From NCBI RefSeq assembly GCF_036226365.1, contig NZ_CP108462.1, positions 6,852,501 through 6,916,500 of the forward strand: DNA of 64,000 bases, in the 5' to 3' direction. The notes beneath the pieces were generated by a model. It was not told the origin of the DNA. It worked only from the letters and a program-made list of their open reading frames with translations, and ran no database searches. This stretch comes from Streptomyces sp. NBC_01262 (GTDB taxonomy: Bacteria; Actinomycetota; Actinomycetes; Streptomycetales; Streptomycetaceae). Shown here piece by piece: positions 35,128 through 44,439 of this stretch (position 1 is the stretch's first letter; each line of letters starts with the position of its first letter). Position numbers and translations under genes: made by a program.

Positions 35128-36225
35128 GTGAGCGAAGAATGCGGTCGAAGGAAGATCACCGTGGCGGCCGTCCAGGCGGCACCTGTCTTCCTTGACGTCG
35201 AACGGACCTTGGACAAGGTGACGGAACTGGTCTCCGAAGCGTCCCGCCAGGGCGCTGACCTCGTCGTCTTCGGCGAGAGCTTCGTCGCCGGATACCCGCT
35301 GTGGGGCGGGGTCCTCCCGGCTGTCCGGCAGCACGCGTTCTTCGAGGAACTCGTCGCGTCCTCGGTGGCTGTCCCCGGACCGCATGCGGAGCGGCTCGCC
35401 GCCATCGCGAGACGGTTCGACGTCGCGCTGTCGATCGGCGTCAACGAGCTGGCGCCGAACAATGTGGCCCAGGTCTTCAATACCAATCTTGTTTTCAATC
35501 GGCGCGGTCAGCTGGTCAATCACCGCCGTAAGCTGGTGGCCACCTGGTACGAGCGCCTGACATGGTCACACGGAGATGGTTACGACCTGCATCCGGTGCC
35601 GATCGATGACTGCACTGTCGGAGTGCTCATCTGCGGCGAGAACACCAACACGCTCGCACGCTATGCCCTGCTCGCCCAGGGTGAGCAGGTACACATAGCG
35701 AGCTATCCGCCGGCTTGGCCGTTCGACCTGCGGGAAGGAAAGCCGGAATACGATCTGGCGGACAGTATTCGCCTCCGGGCCGCCGCGCACTCCTTTGAGG
35801 GCAAGGTGTTCACCGTCGTCGCCGCCACGGCCCTCGACGCCGCGGCCGTTGAGCACGTAGCCCAGGGTGACAAGGAGATTGCCCGGACCCTGACCAGTAC
35901 GCCGACGGCTTCGCTCGTCATCGGGCCCCGCGGGGATGTGATCGCCGGACCGCTCATCGGGGAAGAAGGCATTCTCTACGCCGAGCTGGATCTCCAGGAA
36001 TCCATTCCACTCAAGCTGGCGCACGACATCACCGGCACGTACAACCGTTTCGATGTGTTCCAGTTGACAGTGAACAGTACTCGGCACAGGCCGGTGACCA
36101 TTGTCAGTGAGGGTGCGGCCGCCACCAGGATCCTGGCTGATTCTCCGGCCGAGCCGTCGGCGCGGGAAATCGGCGGGGTGATGACGAGCGATGGTCAACA
36201 CGCTGTCGGACTGGAGCGTATCTGA
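35128..36225 (+). CDS. Nitrilase
   Basis: 365 residues from GTG behind AGGGAGCTGAT. The nitrilase triad is visible: Glu50 in DLVVFGESFVAGYPLW, Lys135 in NHRRKLVATWYERLTWSHGDG and Cys169 in CTVGVLICGENTNTLARYAL; Glu142 is the second structural Glu. The WSHGDG and ICGENTN signatures are those of true nitrilases rather than amidases or NAD synthetases. It hydrolyses a nitrile directly to acid and ammonia. The stop overlaps the aldoxime dehydratase start by one base, so both steps are coupled. Confidence 0.93.
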   Translation: MSEECGRRKITVAAVQAAPVFLDVERTLDKVTELVSEASRQGADLVVFGESFVAGYPLWGGVLPAVRQHAFFEELVASSVAVPGPHAERLAAIARRFDVALSIGVNELAPNNVAQVFNTNLVFNRRGQLVNHRRKLVATWYERLTWSHGDGYDLHPVPIDDCTVGVLICGENTNTLARYALLAQGEQVHIASYPPAWPFDLREGKPEYDLADSIRLRAAAHSFEGKVFTVVAATALDAAAVEHVAQGDKEIARTLTSTPTASLVIGPRGDVIAGPLIGEEGILYAELDLQESIPLKLAHDITGTYNRFDVFQLTVNSTRHRPVTIVSEGAAATRILADSPAEPSAREIGGVMTSDGQHAVGLERI

Positions 36226-37316
36226 TGGACGGCAACCAGGTTTCGCCCCCGTTCTTCGAGGTCTCCTACGAGCGGAGCATTCCCGCCCGGAAACCGGAAG
36301 GCCATGTGCCGGCGGCACCGCGATTCTCGCTGCGCTGGCGCCACGCGGTGCCCATGCTGGTCAGTGATTACTTCGGCCTGCAGGGCGCCCCGCCCGGCAG
36401 CGCGAGGGCCCGGGAGTTCGTCGATCGGATGCGCCGGTGGTTCGGCGAACCGAACGGCCCTCCGGCACACGAGGTCATGGTCTGTACCGACGAGGCGCGG
36501 CGACCGGCCACCATCGTCGTCGCGTACTGGACGTCGATGTCCGAGCACGCCGCTTGGGCCGCGGGTTCGTCCTGGCGGGCGTGGTGGGACGATCCGGCGC
36601 GGGTCACGGAAGACGTCGGTTACTGGCGCGAGCAGCTGGCCTGCCCCTACGACCGTCACGAGACCATTTATTCGGACCCGGGATACCGCATCGGACTCGG
36701 GCGCACGCCGAACGCCGAGCTCGCCCCCATCACCACGAACGGCTACTTCGGGGCGGCCAGGGACCGCATTCCGCTGTCCGCGATCGACGAGCTGGAAGCG
36801 CCGACGGCCCTGTCGCCACCGCGGCCCGTCCTGAGCAGTACCGGCCGCCGCGTGTCGGTGGTGGTGCCGCACAACCTCACTGTTCTGCGGTCCGGTCAGT
36901 TCTGGCACGACTCCGAACCCGAACAGGCCGAGGATTACGAACTGAACCTCCGGGCGAAGCTCGACCGCGGCATGGAACACCTCGAAGGGAATCCGCACAG
37001 CGGCTGTCTGTACCTCCGGCGGATGACCAATCTCTCCGATACCGGAGAGCCCCGGCGGGAAACCTCGGTACACGCGGTGTTCTCTTCCCTGGCGGATCTG
37101 GAGTCCTGGTCCGCATCGCACGAGACACATCTGGAGATCTACCGGCACGCCATCGCCATGAAACGACGCTACGGCGACCGCCGGGATGTCGTGACCTGGC
37201 ATGAGCTGTTCGTCATGCCGGGCGGGACCCTTTTCGAATATCTCAACTGTGCCGACGGCACGGGCCTGCTGCCGCATTCCTCGCATCTGGAGCCGAGCGG
37301 CGACATCGCCCCCTGA
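36225..37316 (+). CDS. oxd: Haem-containing aldoxime dehydratase
   Basis: 363 residues, matching the family length. It dehydrates aldoximes to nitriles. The match to phenylacetaldoxime dehydratases includes Ser223 in NLTVLRSGQFW (distal substrate contact), the SASHETHLEIY stretch with the probable haem-ligating His (His299 or His302), His326 in VVTWHELFVM and Arg179 in FGAARDRIP. Residue roles are transferred from the known Rhodococcus/Bacillus enzymes by pattern. Translation is coupled to the nitrilase upstream; together they convert aldoxime to acid via the nitrile. Confidence 0.92.
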   Translation: MDGNQVSPPFFEVSYERSIPARKPEGHVPAAPRFSLRWRHAVPMLVSDYFGLQGAPPGSARAREFVDRMRRWFGEPNGPPAHEVMVCTDEARRPATIVVAYWTSMSEHAAWAAGSSWRAWWDDPARVTEDVGYWREQLACPYDRHETIYSDPGYRIGLGRTPNAELAPITTNGYFGAARDRIPLSAIDELEAPTALSPPRPVLSSTGRRVSVVVPHNLTVLRSGQFWHDSEPEQAEDYELNLRAKLDRGMEHLEGNPHSGCLYLRRMTNLSDTGEPRRETSVHAVFSSLADLESWSASHETHLEIYRHAIAMKRRYGDRRDVVTWHELFVMPGGTLFEYLNCADGTGLLPHSSHLEPSGDIAP

Positions 37317-37421
37317 TCAGTTCTCCATTCCGCGCGACTGACAGCGACAAGACAACCGCGAGTCGTGTGGTGACGGCACATTCAGATTCCTCACGCACAT
37401 CCGACAGATCGAGGTACCCAA

Positions 37422-38672
37422 ATGCGATACCCCCATGGCCGGATCGGTCTCGGAACTGTGGCAGCCGCCTCGGCGCTGCTGCTGACGGCCGCCTGCGGCG
37501 GGAACACTGCCAGTGACGCGGGCTCGAACTCGAAGGGCCCCATTCTCGTCGGCAGCATCCTCGACGCGACCGGACCGCTCAACGTCATCGGCAAGCCGAA
37601 CATCGACGCGACCAACCTCGCGATCAAGGACATCAACGCCCATGGCGGTGTGCTGGGAAGACAGCTGAAGCTCATCAGCTACGACTCGCAGTCCGACAAC
37701 GCCAAGTACACCCAGTACGCCAACAAGCTCACCCTGGAGAACAAGGTCTCCGTCCTCATGGGCGGCATCACCAGCGCCTCCCGTGAAGCGATCCGGCCCA
37801 TCGTCGACCGCTCCAAGACGCTCTACTTCTACAACAACCTCTACGAGGGCGGTGTCTGTGACAAGAACGTCTTCAACACCGGTCCGGTCCCGTCCCAGCA
37901 GCTGGCGCCGCTGATTCCGTACGCCACCAAGAACTTCGGCAAGAAGATCTACATCGTGGCGGCCGACTACAACTTCGGGCACATCTCCGCCGACTGGGCC
38001 AAGAAGTACGCCAAGCAGGCCGGCGCCGAGGTCGTGGGCACCGACTTCGTCCCGCTGGAGAGCTCGGATTTCGGCGCGGTGATCAACAACCTGCAGGCCG
38101 CCAAGCCCGACGTGGTGGTGTCGCTGCTCGTCGGCGGGAACCACACGGCCTTCTACCGGCAGTTCGCGTCGACCGGCCTCAACAAGACCATGAAGATCGT
38201 CTCGACGACGTTCGGCGACGGCAGTGAGCACATCGTGCTGGCCCCGAAGGAGAGCGAAGGCGTCACCGTCGCCTTCCCGTACTTCCAGGAGCTCAAGACG
38301 TCGGAGAATGCCGCCTTCGTCCGCACGTGGCATGCGGCGTACGGTCAGAGTTACCCGTATGTCCCCAATTCCGCGGTGACGGTGTGGAACGGCTGGCACC
38401 TGTGGGCCGCAGCGGTGAAGAAGGCCGGCAGCCTCGACCGGGACAAGGTCACCGCCGCCCTCGAGTCCGGCCTGTCGATCGACTCGCCGAGCGGCAAGGT
38501 CACGATGAACCCGGGTTCGCACCACGTGACGCAGAACGTCAGCATCGCCGAGGCCAATGACAAGCACGGCTTCAAGGTCCTCACGACCAATGCCGACGTG
38601 CCCCCGGCCTACGAGAACTCGGTGTGCGACCTGCAGAAGAACCCGACGACGAACAAGCAGTTCACGCCGTAG
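37422..38672 (+). CDS. Liv-type ABC transporter substrate-binding lipoprotein
   Basis: 416 residues, ATG after GAGGTACCCAA. The lipobox AALLLTAACGGN gives a lipoprotein. The mature part is a Peripla_BP_6 type-I fold: ILVGSILDATGPLNVIGKPN, MGGITSASREAIRPI and ADYNFGHISADW. This branch includes urea, short-chain amide and branched-chain amino acid receptors. Position after nitrilase/oxd and before an amidase suggests an amide, nitrile-derived or amino-acid-like ligand. Confidence 0.9.
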   Translation: MRYPHGRIGLGTVAAASALLLTAACGGNTASDAGSNSKGPILVGSILDATGPLNVIGKPNIDATNLAIKDINAHGGVLGRQLKLISYDSQSDNAKYTQYANKLTLENKVSVLMGGITSASREAIRPIVDRSKTLYFYNNLYEGGVCDKNVFNTGPVPSQQLAPLIPYATKNFGKKIYIVAADYNFGHISADWAKKYAKQAGAEVVGTDFVPLESSDFGAVINNLQAAKPDVVVSLLVGGNHTAFYRQFASTGLNKTMKIVSTTFGDGSEHIVLAPKESEGVTVAFPYFQELKTSENAAFVRTWHAAYGQSYPYVPNSAVTVWNGWHLWAAAVKKAGSLDRDKVTAALESGLSIDSPSGKVTMNPGSHHVTQNVSIAEANDKHGFKVLTTNADVPPAYENSVCDLQKNPTTNKQFTP

Positions 38673-38696
38673 GCGCTGTGACCCAGAGCAAAGGGC

Positions 38697-39569
38697 ATGA
38701 CCGTGCAACCTGACCAGCTAGCCAATCTCACCCTCTCACTGCTCAGCAGCGTCGCCCTCCTGGCCATCATCTCGCTCGGACTCGCGGTCCTCTTCGGGAT
38801 GATGGGCGTGATCAACCTCGCCCACGGCGAGTTCCTGATGCTGGGGGCGTTCTTCACCCTGACAGGCGTCCGCCACGGACTGAACCTGTGGGTCGCCATG
38901 GTGCTGGCCGCACTCGCGGTCGGAGCCGTCGGAGTCGTGGTCGAGCGGTTGCTGATCCAGCACCTGTACGGCCGGATGCCGGCGACCATGCTGGCGACCT
39001 GGGGGCTCAGCCTGATCCTGGTCCAGGTCGTGGTGCTGATCTACGGCCCCGCCAGTAACGGCATCCCGACCCCGCTGGGCAGCATCCGTATCGGTGACTA
39101 CTCGGTTTCGGAGTATTCGCTGGTACTCATCGGAGCGGCTGTCCTGCTCCTGGGCCTCACGTATCTCGTGCTCACCCGTACGCGGTACGGGACCATGGCG
39201 CGCGCGGCCGTGATGCTGCCGGACATGGCCGCCGCGGTCGGCGTCGACGTACGGCGCACCAACATGCTCACGTTCGGCTTCGGATCCGCGCTGGCGGGAG
39301 CGGGAGGTGCGCTCCTGGCGCCGATCACGGCCGTCGTGCCCAGCATGGGACAGACCTACGTCGGTCGCGCGTTCATGACCGTCGTCGTCGGCGGCCCGGG
39401 GGTGGTTGCCGGAACGGCAAGCGCAGCCGGGCTGCTCGGCGGCGTCAACTCACTGGTGTCGAACCTGACCACGTCGGTCCTCGGCACAGCCGCCCTGCTT
39501 GTCGTCGCCATCGTGATTCTCCGGTTCCTCCCGACCGGTATCTCGGGGTACTGGGAGAGGAAGCGATGA
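38697..39569 (+). CDS. Branched-chain amino acid-type ABC permease (LivH-like)
   Basis: 290 residues with about eight helices. Family signatures are FGMMGVINLAHGEFLMLGAF near the N-terminus and AVGVDVRRTNMLTFGFGSALAGAGGALL in the cytoplasmic coupling loop. Stop and next start overlap (ATGATG within 4 nt), so it is translationally coupled to the LivM-LivG fusion. Confidence 0.92.
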   Translation: MTVQPDQLANLTLSLLSSVALLAIISLGLAVLFGMMGVINLAHGEFLMLGAFFTLTGVRHGLNLWVAMVLAALAVGAVGVVVERLLIQHLYGRMPATMLATWGLSLILVQVVVLIYGPASNGIPTPLGSIRIGDYSVSEYSLVLIGAAVLLLGLTYLVLTRTRYGTMARAAVMLPDMAAAVGVDVRRTNMLTFGFGSALAGAGGALLAPITAVVPSMGQTYVGRAFMTVVVGGPGVVAGTASAAGLLGGVNSLVSNLTTSVLGTAALLVVAIVILRFLPTGISGYWERKR

Positions 39570-41428
39570 TGTCGACCAACAACCGGAGCCTGTCCGGCTC
39601 CGTGGCGCCGATATGGCACAGGCTCCGCAAGCACTTTCCTGTCGAGATTCCCGGTGCCGCCGCCGTCACGCTCGCCGGCGCGGTGCTGGCCACGACCGTG
39701 GCTCCGTTCCGTGCGCTGGACTGGAGCCTGTGGGTGATCTACGGTCTGCTCGCGCTGAGTTTCACCTTCGTGTGGGGCCGAGCAGGCATCTTCAGCTTCG
39801 GACAGACCGCGTTCTTCGGCATCGGGGCCTACGCCTACGGCGTCCTCGGCATCGACCTGTTCCCGCAGACCGGCGAGACGACAACCGCGCTCGCGGCGGC
39901 CGTCGTCATTGCCGCGGTCGTCGCCGCCACGCTCGGCTACTTCATCTTCTACGGCAACGTGGGGGACGTGTACGTCTCCATCATCACGCTCGCCTTCACC
40001 CTTGTGCTGCTCACCTTCATGTCCAGCACGGCGGATCCGAGCTACCACATCGGCCAGGCGCTCCTGGGCGGGTACAACGGCATCGTCGGCGTGCCACCCC
40101 TGATGCTTCCGGGCGGTGGTCAGATGGTGAGCCCCAACGGGCTGCTGTTCACCTGCATCGCGGTGGCCGCGCTCGTCGGCTTCGGCATCCACCTGCTGCT
40201 GCGCCGTCCCTTCGGCCGCATCCTCGCCGGGCTGCGGGAGAACGAGCTGCGGACCGAGCTGCTGGGCTACGACGTGCGCCGCTACAAGCTGGTCGCGTTC
40301 ACCGTCGGTGGCGCGATCGCCGGACTCGCAGGCGGCCTCTTCGCCGCCTGGGGCACCTCCATCAATCCCAGCGTGTTCAGCCTTCCGCAAGCCGCCCTGG
40401 TGCCGATCTGGGTCCTCGTCGGAGGCCGGAGATCGCTGTTCGGCGCATTCGTCGGCGTGGCCATCGTCCAGGGAGTGTCGGACGCACTCGGCGGCGGCGG
40501 TGGGTCCGCCACCCCGATCGTGCTCGGCACTCTCCTGATCGCGGTGGTGCTGCTGCTGCCCGAGGGCGTCCTGCCCACCCTGTCCGAGCTGGCGCGCCGG
40601 TTTCTGCCCGCGCTCGGGCGTACCTCCGTCGACGCCGGCCCGGCGGGACGGACCGGCTCTCCGGCCGGCGACTCCGTCATCGGCGGCGAGTCACGGAAGG
40701 CGGCGTCGATCACGGCCGTGGACGTGCACAAGCGATTCGGCGGTGTCGCGGCACTCGCCGGCGCCTCGCTGGAAGTCGCACCGAACGGCGTGCACTGCCT
40801 GATCGGACCGAACGGCGCCGGCAAGAGCACCTTCTTCAACATGCTCTCCGGCCGGTACCGGCCGACATCGGGAACGGTCCTGCTCGGCGACGAGCAGATC
40901 ACCCTGCGCCGCCCGGACGAGCGCGCCCGCCGGGGCATCGGTATCAAGCTCCAGGTGCCGAGCCTGTACGGGGAACTCACGGCCTTCGAAAACGTGTGGC
41001 TCGCCGCGTACGGCGCGAAGCGCGACATCGCCGAGGCGGACGTGCGTGCCCAGGGCGCCCTGGCCTGGTTGCACCTGTCCGAGAAGGCGCATCGGCCGGC
41101 CGGGGAGCTGTCGCACGGCGAACGGCAGTGGCTGGAGATCGGCATGGTCATGGCCAGCGATCCGAAGGTCGTGCTGCTCGACGAGCCCACGGCCGGGATG
41201 ACCCGCGAGGAGACCATGCGGGTCGTCGAACTCATCCACGACCTGGCCAGGACCGCGACTGTCATCGTCGTCGAACACGACATGGAGTTCGTCCGCCAGC
41301 TCGGTGCCCCGGTCACGATGTTCCACGAGGGGCGCATCTTCACCAGCGGCAGCATCGAGCAGCTGCGCGCGGACGAGCGAGTCCTGGACATCTACCTCGG
41401 ACGGGGGACCTCCCATGTTGGCAGTTGA
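39566..41428 (+). CDS. LivM-LivG fusion: permease with ATPase domain
   Basis: 620 residues. The LivM permease occupies about residues 25-345, with the coupling motif ENELRTELLGYDVRRYKLVAF. A linker of about 40 residues leads to a LivG ATPase at about 378-618: Walker A LIGPNGAGKSTFFNMLSGRY, signature LSHGERQWLEIGMVMAS, Walker B VVLLDEPTAGMTREE. Fusions of these two subunits occur in some actinobacterial amide/urea-type systems. The start is ATG 39566. Confidence 0.92.
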   Translation: MMSTNNRSLSGSVAPIWHRLRKHFPVEIPGAAAVTLAGAVLATTVAPFRALDWSLWVIYGLLALSFTFVWGRAGIFSFGQTAFFGIGAYAYGVLGIDLFPQTGETTTALAAAVVIAAVVAATLGYFIFYGNVGDVYVSIITLAFTLVLLTFMSSTADPSYHIGQALLGGYNGIVGVPPLMLPGGGQMVSPNGLLFTCIAVAALVGFGIHLLLRRPFGRILAGLRENELRTELLGYDVRRYKLVAFTVGGAIAGLAGGLFAAWGTSINPSVFSLPQAALVPIWVLVGGRRSLFGAFVGVAIVQGVSDALGGGGGSATPIVLGTLLIAVVLLLPEGVLPTLSELARRFLPALGRTSVDAGPAGRTGSPAGDSVIGGESRKAASITAVDVHKRFGGVAALAGASLEVAPNGVHCLIGPNGAGKSTFFNMLSGRYRPTSGTVLLGDEQITLRRPDERARRGIGIKLQVPSLYGELTAFENVWLAAYGAKRDIAEADVRAQGALAWLHLSEKAHRPAGELSHGERQWLEIGMVMASDPKVVLLDEPTAGMTREETMRVVELIHDLARTATVIVVEHDMEFVRQLGAPVTMFHEGRIFTSGSIEQLRADERVLDIYLGRGTSHVGS

Positions 41429-42119
41429 CGGCATCCGGGCCGGCTATGGACGAACCACGGTCCTGCACGGGCTGTCGCTCACTGTGGAGGACGGCGACAT
41501 GGTCGCTGTGCTCGGCCGCAACGGTGTCGGCAAATCCACGCTGCTCAAAGCCATGGTCGGTGCCGTGCCGGTGACAAGCGGAACGATCAGGCTGGGCGAG
41601 CGCGATCTGACCCGGACCCGGACACACCAGCGGGCCCGCGCCGGCATCGCCTACGTGCCGCAGGGGCGTGACATCTTCCCGGGCCTCACGGTGCTCGACA
41701 ACCTCCGCGTCGCGGCGTACGGCACCAGGCCGCGAGCATGGTCGCAGGCCCTGGAGCAGGTACTCGAAGAGTTCCCCGTGCTGCACGCCAAGCGTGCGGA
41801 GCGCGGCGGCGGTCTCAGTGGCGGCCAGCAGCAGATCCTCGCACTCGGCCGCGCGCTGATGACCAACCCGCGGGTGCTCCTGCTCGACGAACCGTCGGAG
41901 GGTATCCAGCCGTCGATCGTCGACCAGATCGCCGAAACCGTCTGCCGGATCAACAACGAGCGGGGGATCACGGTCGTGCTCGTCGAGCAGAACCTCGACT
42001 TCGCCGCCAAGATAGCCCGGCACGCGTATCTGATGGACAAGGGGGAGATCGTCCGTGACCTCCCCGCGCAGAACCTGCTCAGCGACCGGGCACTTCAGCA
42101 CGAGTTCCTCGGCGTATGA
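41415..42119 (+). CDS. Branched-chain amino acid-type ABC ATPase (LivF-like)
   Basis: 234 residues from ATG 41415, overlapping the fusion gene's end. Walker A VLGRNGVGKSTLLKAMVG, signature LSGGQQQILALGRALM, Walker B RVLLLDEPSEGIQPSIVDQI, typical of LivF with its EGIQP motif. It completes the importer (binding protein, LivH, LivM-G, LivF). Confidence 0.94.
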   Translation: MLAVDGIRAGYGRTTVLHGLSLTVEDGDMVAVLGRNGVGKSTLLKAMVGAVPVTSGTIRLGERDLTRTRTHQRARAGIAYVPQGRDIFPGLTVLDNLRVAAYGTRPRAWSQALEQVLEEFPVLHAKRAERGGGLSGGQQQILALGRALMTNPRVLLLDEPSEGIQPSIVDQIAETVCRINNERGITVVLVEQNLDFAAKIARHAYLMDKGEIVRDLPAQNLLSDRALQHEFLGV

Positions 42120-42146
42120 GGATCCGGAACGGACAAGGAGACGATC

Positions 42147-43682
42147 GTGCCCATTGAGCGCCCCACGCCGGAGCGACTGCGCCGGATCGCCGATGGCTTC
42201 GGCATCACCCTGACCGATGACGCCCTGGCCGAGTTCGGCGGGCTGATCGACGAGGGCCTGGCGAGCTACGAGACCGTAGACCGGGAATGGGCCGCAAGAG
42301 CCCCGCAGGCACCGGCCCGTGCCTGGAACCGTCCATCCCCCGATGACAACCGGCTGGGAGCCTGGGCGGCCCGTGCCGAGATCACGGAGTCCGCCGAAGG
42401 CCCGCTCGCGGGCAAGCGCCTGGCGATCAAGAACAATGTCGCCGTCGCCGGCCTGCCCATGGCCAACGGATCCAAGACCCTTGAGGGGTACATCGCCGAC
42501 GAGGATGCCACGGTGGTGCGTCGTATCCTCCAGGCCGGCGGCACCATCACCGGCGCATCGGTGTGCGAGGACCTCTGCTTCTCCGGGGGCAGCCACACCG
42601 CGGCGTCCGGGCCGGTCCGCAATCCCTGGAGCCCCGAGCACAGCAGCGGCGGCTCCAGCTCGGGCAGCGCGGTGCTCGTCGCGACCGGCCAGGTCGACAT
42701 GGCCGTCGGCGGTGACCAGGGCGGATCGGTCCGTATGCCCGCCTCCTGGTCCGGAATCGTCGGGCTGAAGCCCACCCACGGGCTGGTTCCCTACACCGGG
42801 GCCTTCCCCATCGAGCTGACCCTTGATCACCTCGGTCCCATGGCGCTTACGGTGACCGACGCCGCCCTGCTCCTGTCGGTGATCGCCGGCGCGGACGGGC
42901 TGGACCCGCGTCAGGTGGGGCTGCCGTCGGCACGCGACTACACCGAGGGTCTCGACGAGGGCGTCGCGGGGCTTCGTATCGGGGTCGTGCGGGAGGGTTT
43001 CGGACAACCGGCGAGCGAGGCCGAGGTCGACGACACGGTCCGTGCCGCAACGGAGCACCTGGCAGCCGCGGGTGCCGAGATCGTGGACATCTCGGTGCCG
43101 GAGCACCGCGATCTCGGTATGGCCGTGTGGAGCGTGATCGCGACCGATGGCGCGGTCTGGCAGATGATGCACGGCAACGGTTACGGAATGAACTACCGGG
43201 GCCGCTACAGTCCGTCGGCGATGCGCGCGTACGCGGCAGGCCGCCGCGAACACTTCGGCGAGGTCTCACCCAGCGTCCAGTACATCGCGTTGCTCGGGCA
43301 GTACATGATCGAGCATCGCGACGCCACGTCCTACGCCAAGGCACAGAACCTCGCACCGGTCCTGCGCGCCGCCTACGACCGCGCCCTGACCCAGGTGGAC
43401 CTGCTGTGCCTGCCGACGACCCCGATGCGGGCGACCCGTCTCCCCGCGGCGGACGCGCCGCTGCGCGAGCACGTCCATCGCGCGGTGGACATGCTCGGCA
43501 ACACGGCACCGTTCGACACCTCCGGACACCCGGCGATCAGCGTCCCCGCAGGCGTCGTCGACGGCCTGCCCGTCGGCATGATGCTGGTCGGCAACCAGTT
43601 CGACGAGCCGACCGTGCTGCGGGCGGCCCGCGCGTTCGAGCGAGCGGTCGGTGGATTCCCCGGAGCGCCCGAGCAGGGATAG
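42147..43682 (+). CDS. Amidase signature family amidase
   Basis: 511 residues from GTG after AAGGAGACGATC. The amidase-signature triad is Lys95 (LAIKNNVAVAG), cis-Ser171 in EHSSGGSSSGSAVLV and nucleophile Ser194 in GGDQGGSVRMPASW. The long N-terminal helical part resembles nitrile-metabolism amidases such as those of Rhodococcus. It hydrolyses an amide to acid and ammonia. It is the last gene of the cassette, ending 40 bp before scar D. No nitrile hydratase is present, so the amide must come from transport or as a nitrilase by-product. Confidence 0.93.
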   Translation: MPIERPTPERLRRIADGFGITLTDDALAEFGGLIDEGLASYETVDREWAARAPQAPARAWNRPSPDDNRLGAWAARAEITESAEGPLAGKRLAIKNNVAVAGLPMANGSKTLEGYIADEDATVVRRILQAGGTITGASVCEDLCFSGGSHTAASGPVRNPWSPEHSSGGSSSGSAVLVATGQVDMAVGGDQGGSVRMPASWSGIVGLKPTHGLVPYTGAFPIELTLDHLGPMALTVTDAALLLSVIAGADGLDPRQVGLPSARDYTEGLDEGVAGLRIGVVREGFGQPASEAEVDDTVRAATEHLAAAGAEIVDISVPEHRDLGMAVWSVIATDGAVWQMMHGNGYGMNYRGRYSPSAMRAYAAGRREHFGEVSPSVQYIALLGQYMIEHRDATSYAKAQNLAPVLRAAYDRALTQVDLLCLPTTPMRATRLPAADAPLREHVHRAVDMLGNTAPFDTSGHPAISVPAGVVDGLPVGMMLVGNQFDEPTVLRAARAFERAVGGFPGAPEQG

Positions 43683-43722
43683 ACCTCCGGCGCACGTCTG
43701 CTGAGCTGCCAAGATCCTCATT

Positions 43723-43829
43723 GGACTCATAATCCGTCGGTCGTGGGTTCGAGTCCCACCCGCCCCACTCCGGCAGTGTCCTGACCTGCGGAAACGTTCC
43801 TCGTGGGGTGTCGGATCGTCAACTTTGCC
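43723..43829 (+). repeat. tRNA(CAU) 3'-end scar, copy D, with extended repeat
   Basis: Identical to copy C over 107 bp. Immediately after it the sequence jumps to 'gggccgggacggcgcaggca', which matches the far end of the roughly 100-bp repeat at 56330-56350. Relative to C, about 180 bp have been deleted. Core 43723-43767. Confidence 0.9.
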
Positions 43830-43950
43830 ATGGGCCGGGACGGCGCAGGCAGTGGCGACAGTCGGGGAGCCTGGCTCCGTTCAGCACTTCGCAGGAACGC
43901 CGGAAACGATTCGCGCTCCAGGCTGGAACCGGGGTGCAAGCCGAGGGGAG

Positions 43951-44430
43951 TTACTCGGACTCTTCCCGCGGAAGAGCGCGGCTGTTGATCGCGTCGGCGA
44001 TGGCATAGGCGGTGCGGACGAAGGACTCTGCCTGCTGCGCCGACAGGTTCAGCGCGGAGGTCTCCTCCAGGTCCCGCCACATGGCTGCCAGGGGCTCGCG
44101 CATGGCACGGCCCTTGTCGGTGAGGTGGACGACCAGGACGCGCCGGTCGTGTTCGGCCGGCTCGCGGATGAGCAGGCCGGTGTCCTGCATGCGGCGTAGG
44201 GACTTGGAGACGGTGGAGTGGTCCAGGCCGACGCTTTCGAGCAGCTCGGACTGAGTCTGGCCGTCCCGGTCGAGGAGGTGCATCAGCAGCAGTTCCTGTC
44301 CGGGATGCAGGTCCATCTCGCGGAGCATGGCGGCGGCGCGGGCCCGGTGCGCGCGAGCGAGCTGGAAAATCGCGTAGCTCATCTGCCCCTGGCTGGCCGT
44401 AGTGGGGATGGGGGGTGTGTGGGCGGGCAT
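43951..44430 (-). CDS. MarR family transcriptional regulator
   Basis: 159 residues from ATG 44430 with GAGGAACC upstream. Winged helix: LHPGQELLLMHLLDRDGQTQ, then LGLDHSTVSKSLRRMQDTGL-type core (read here as VGLDHSTVSKSLRRMQDTGLL) and the wing HDRRVLVVHLTDKGRA. It adjoins an OYE remnant and a quinone oxidoreductase gene. MarR proteins of this type often sense quinones or electrophiles, so these would be natural targets. Confidence 0.9.
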   Translation of the reverse strand: MPAHTPPIPTTASQGQMSYAIFQLARAHRARAAAMLREMDLHPGQELLLMHLLDRDGQTQSELLESVGLDHSTVSKSLRRMQDTGLLIREPAEHDRRVLVVHLTDKGRAMREPLAAMWRDLEETSALNLSAQQAESFVRTAYAIADAINSRALPREESE

Positions 44431-44439
44431 GATGCGGTT

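Noticed and set aside
40282..41391. Minus-strand frame under the LivM-LivG fusion
   Set aside because: Ser/Arg/Pro-rich antisense translation with no motif; the plus strand has full ABC motifs.
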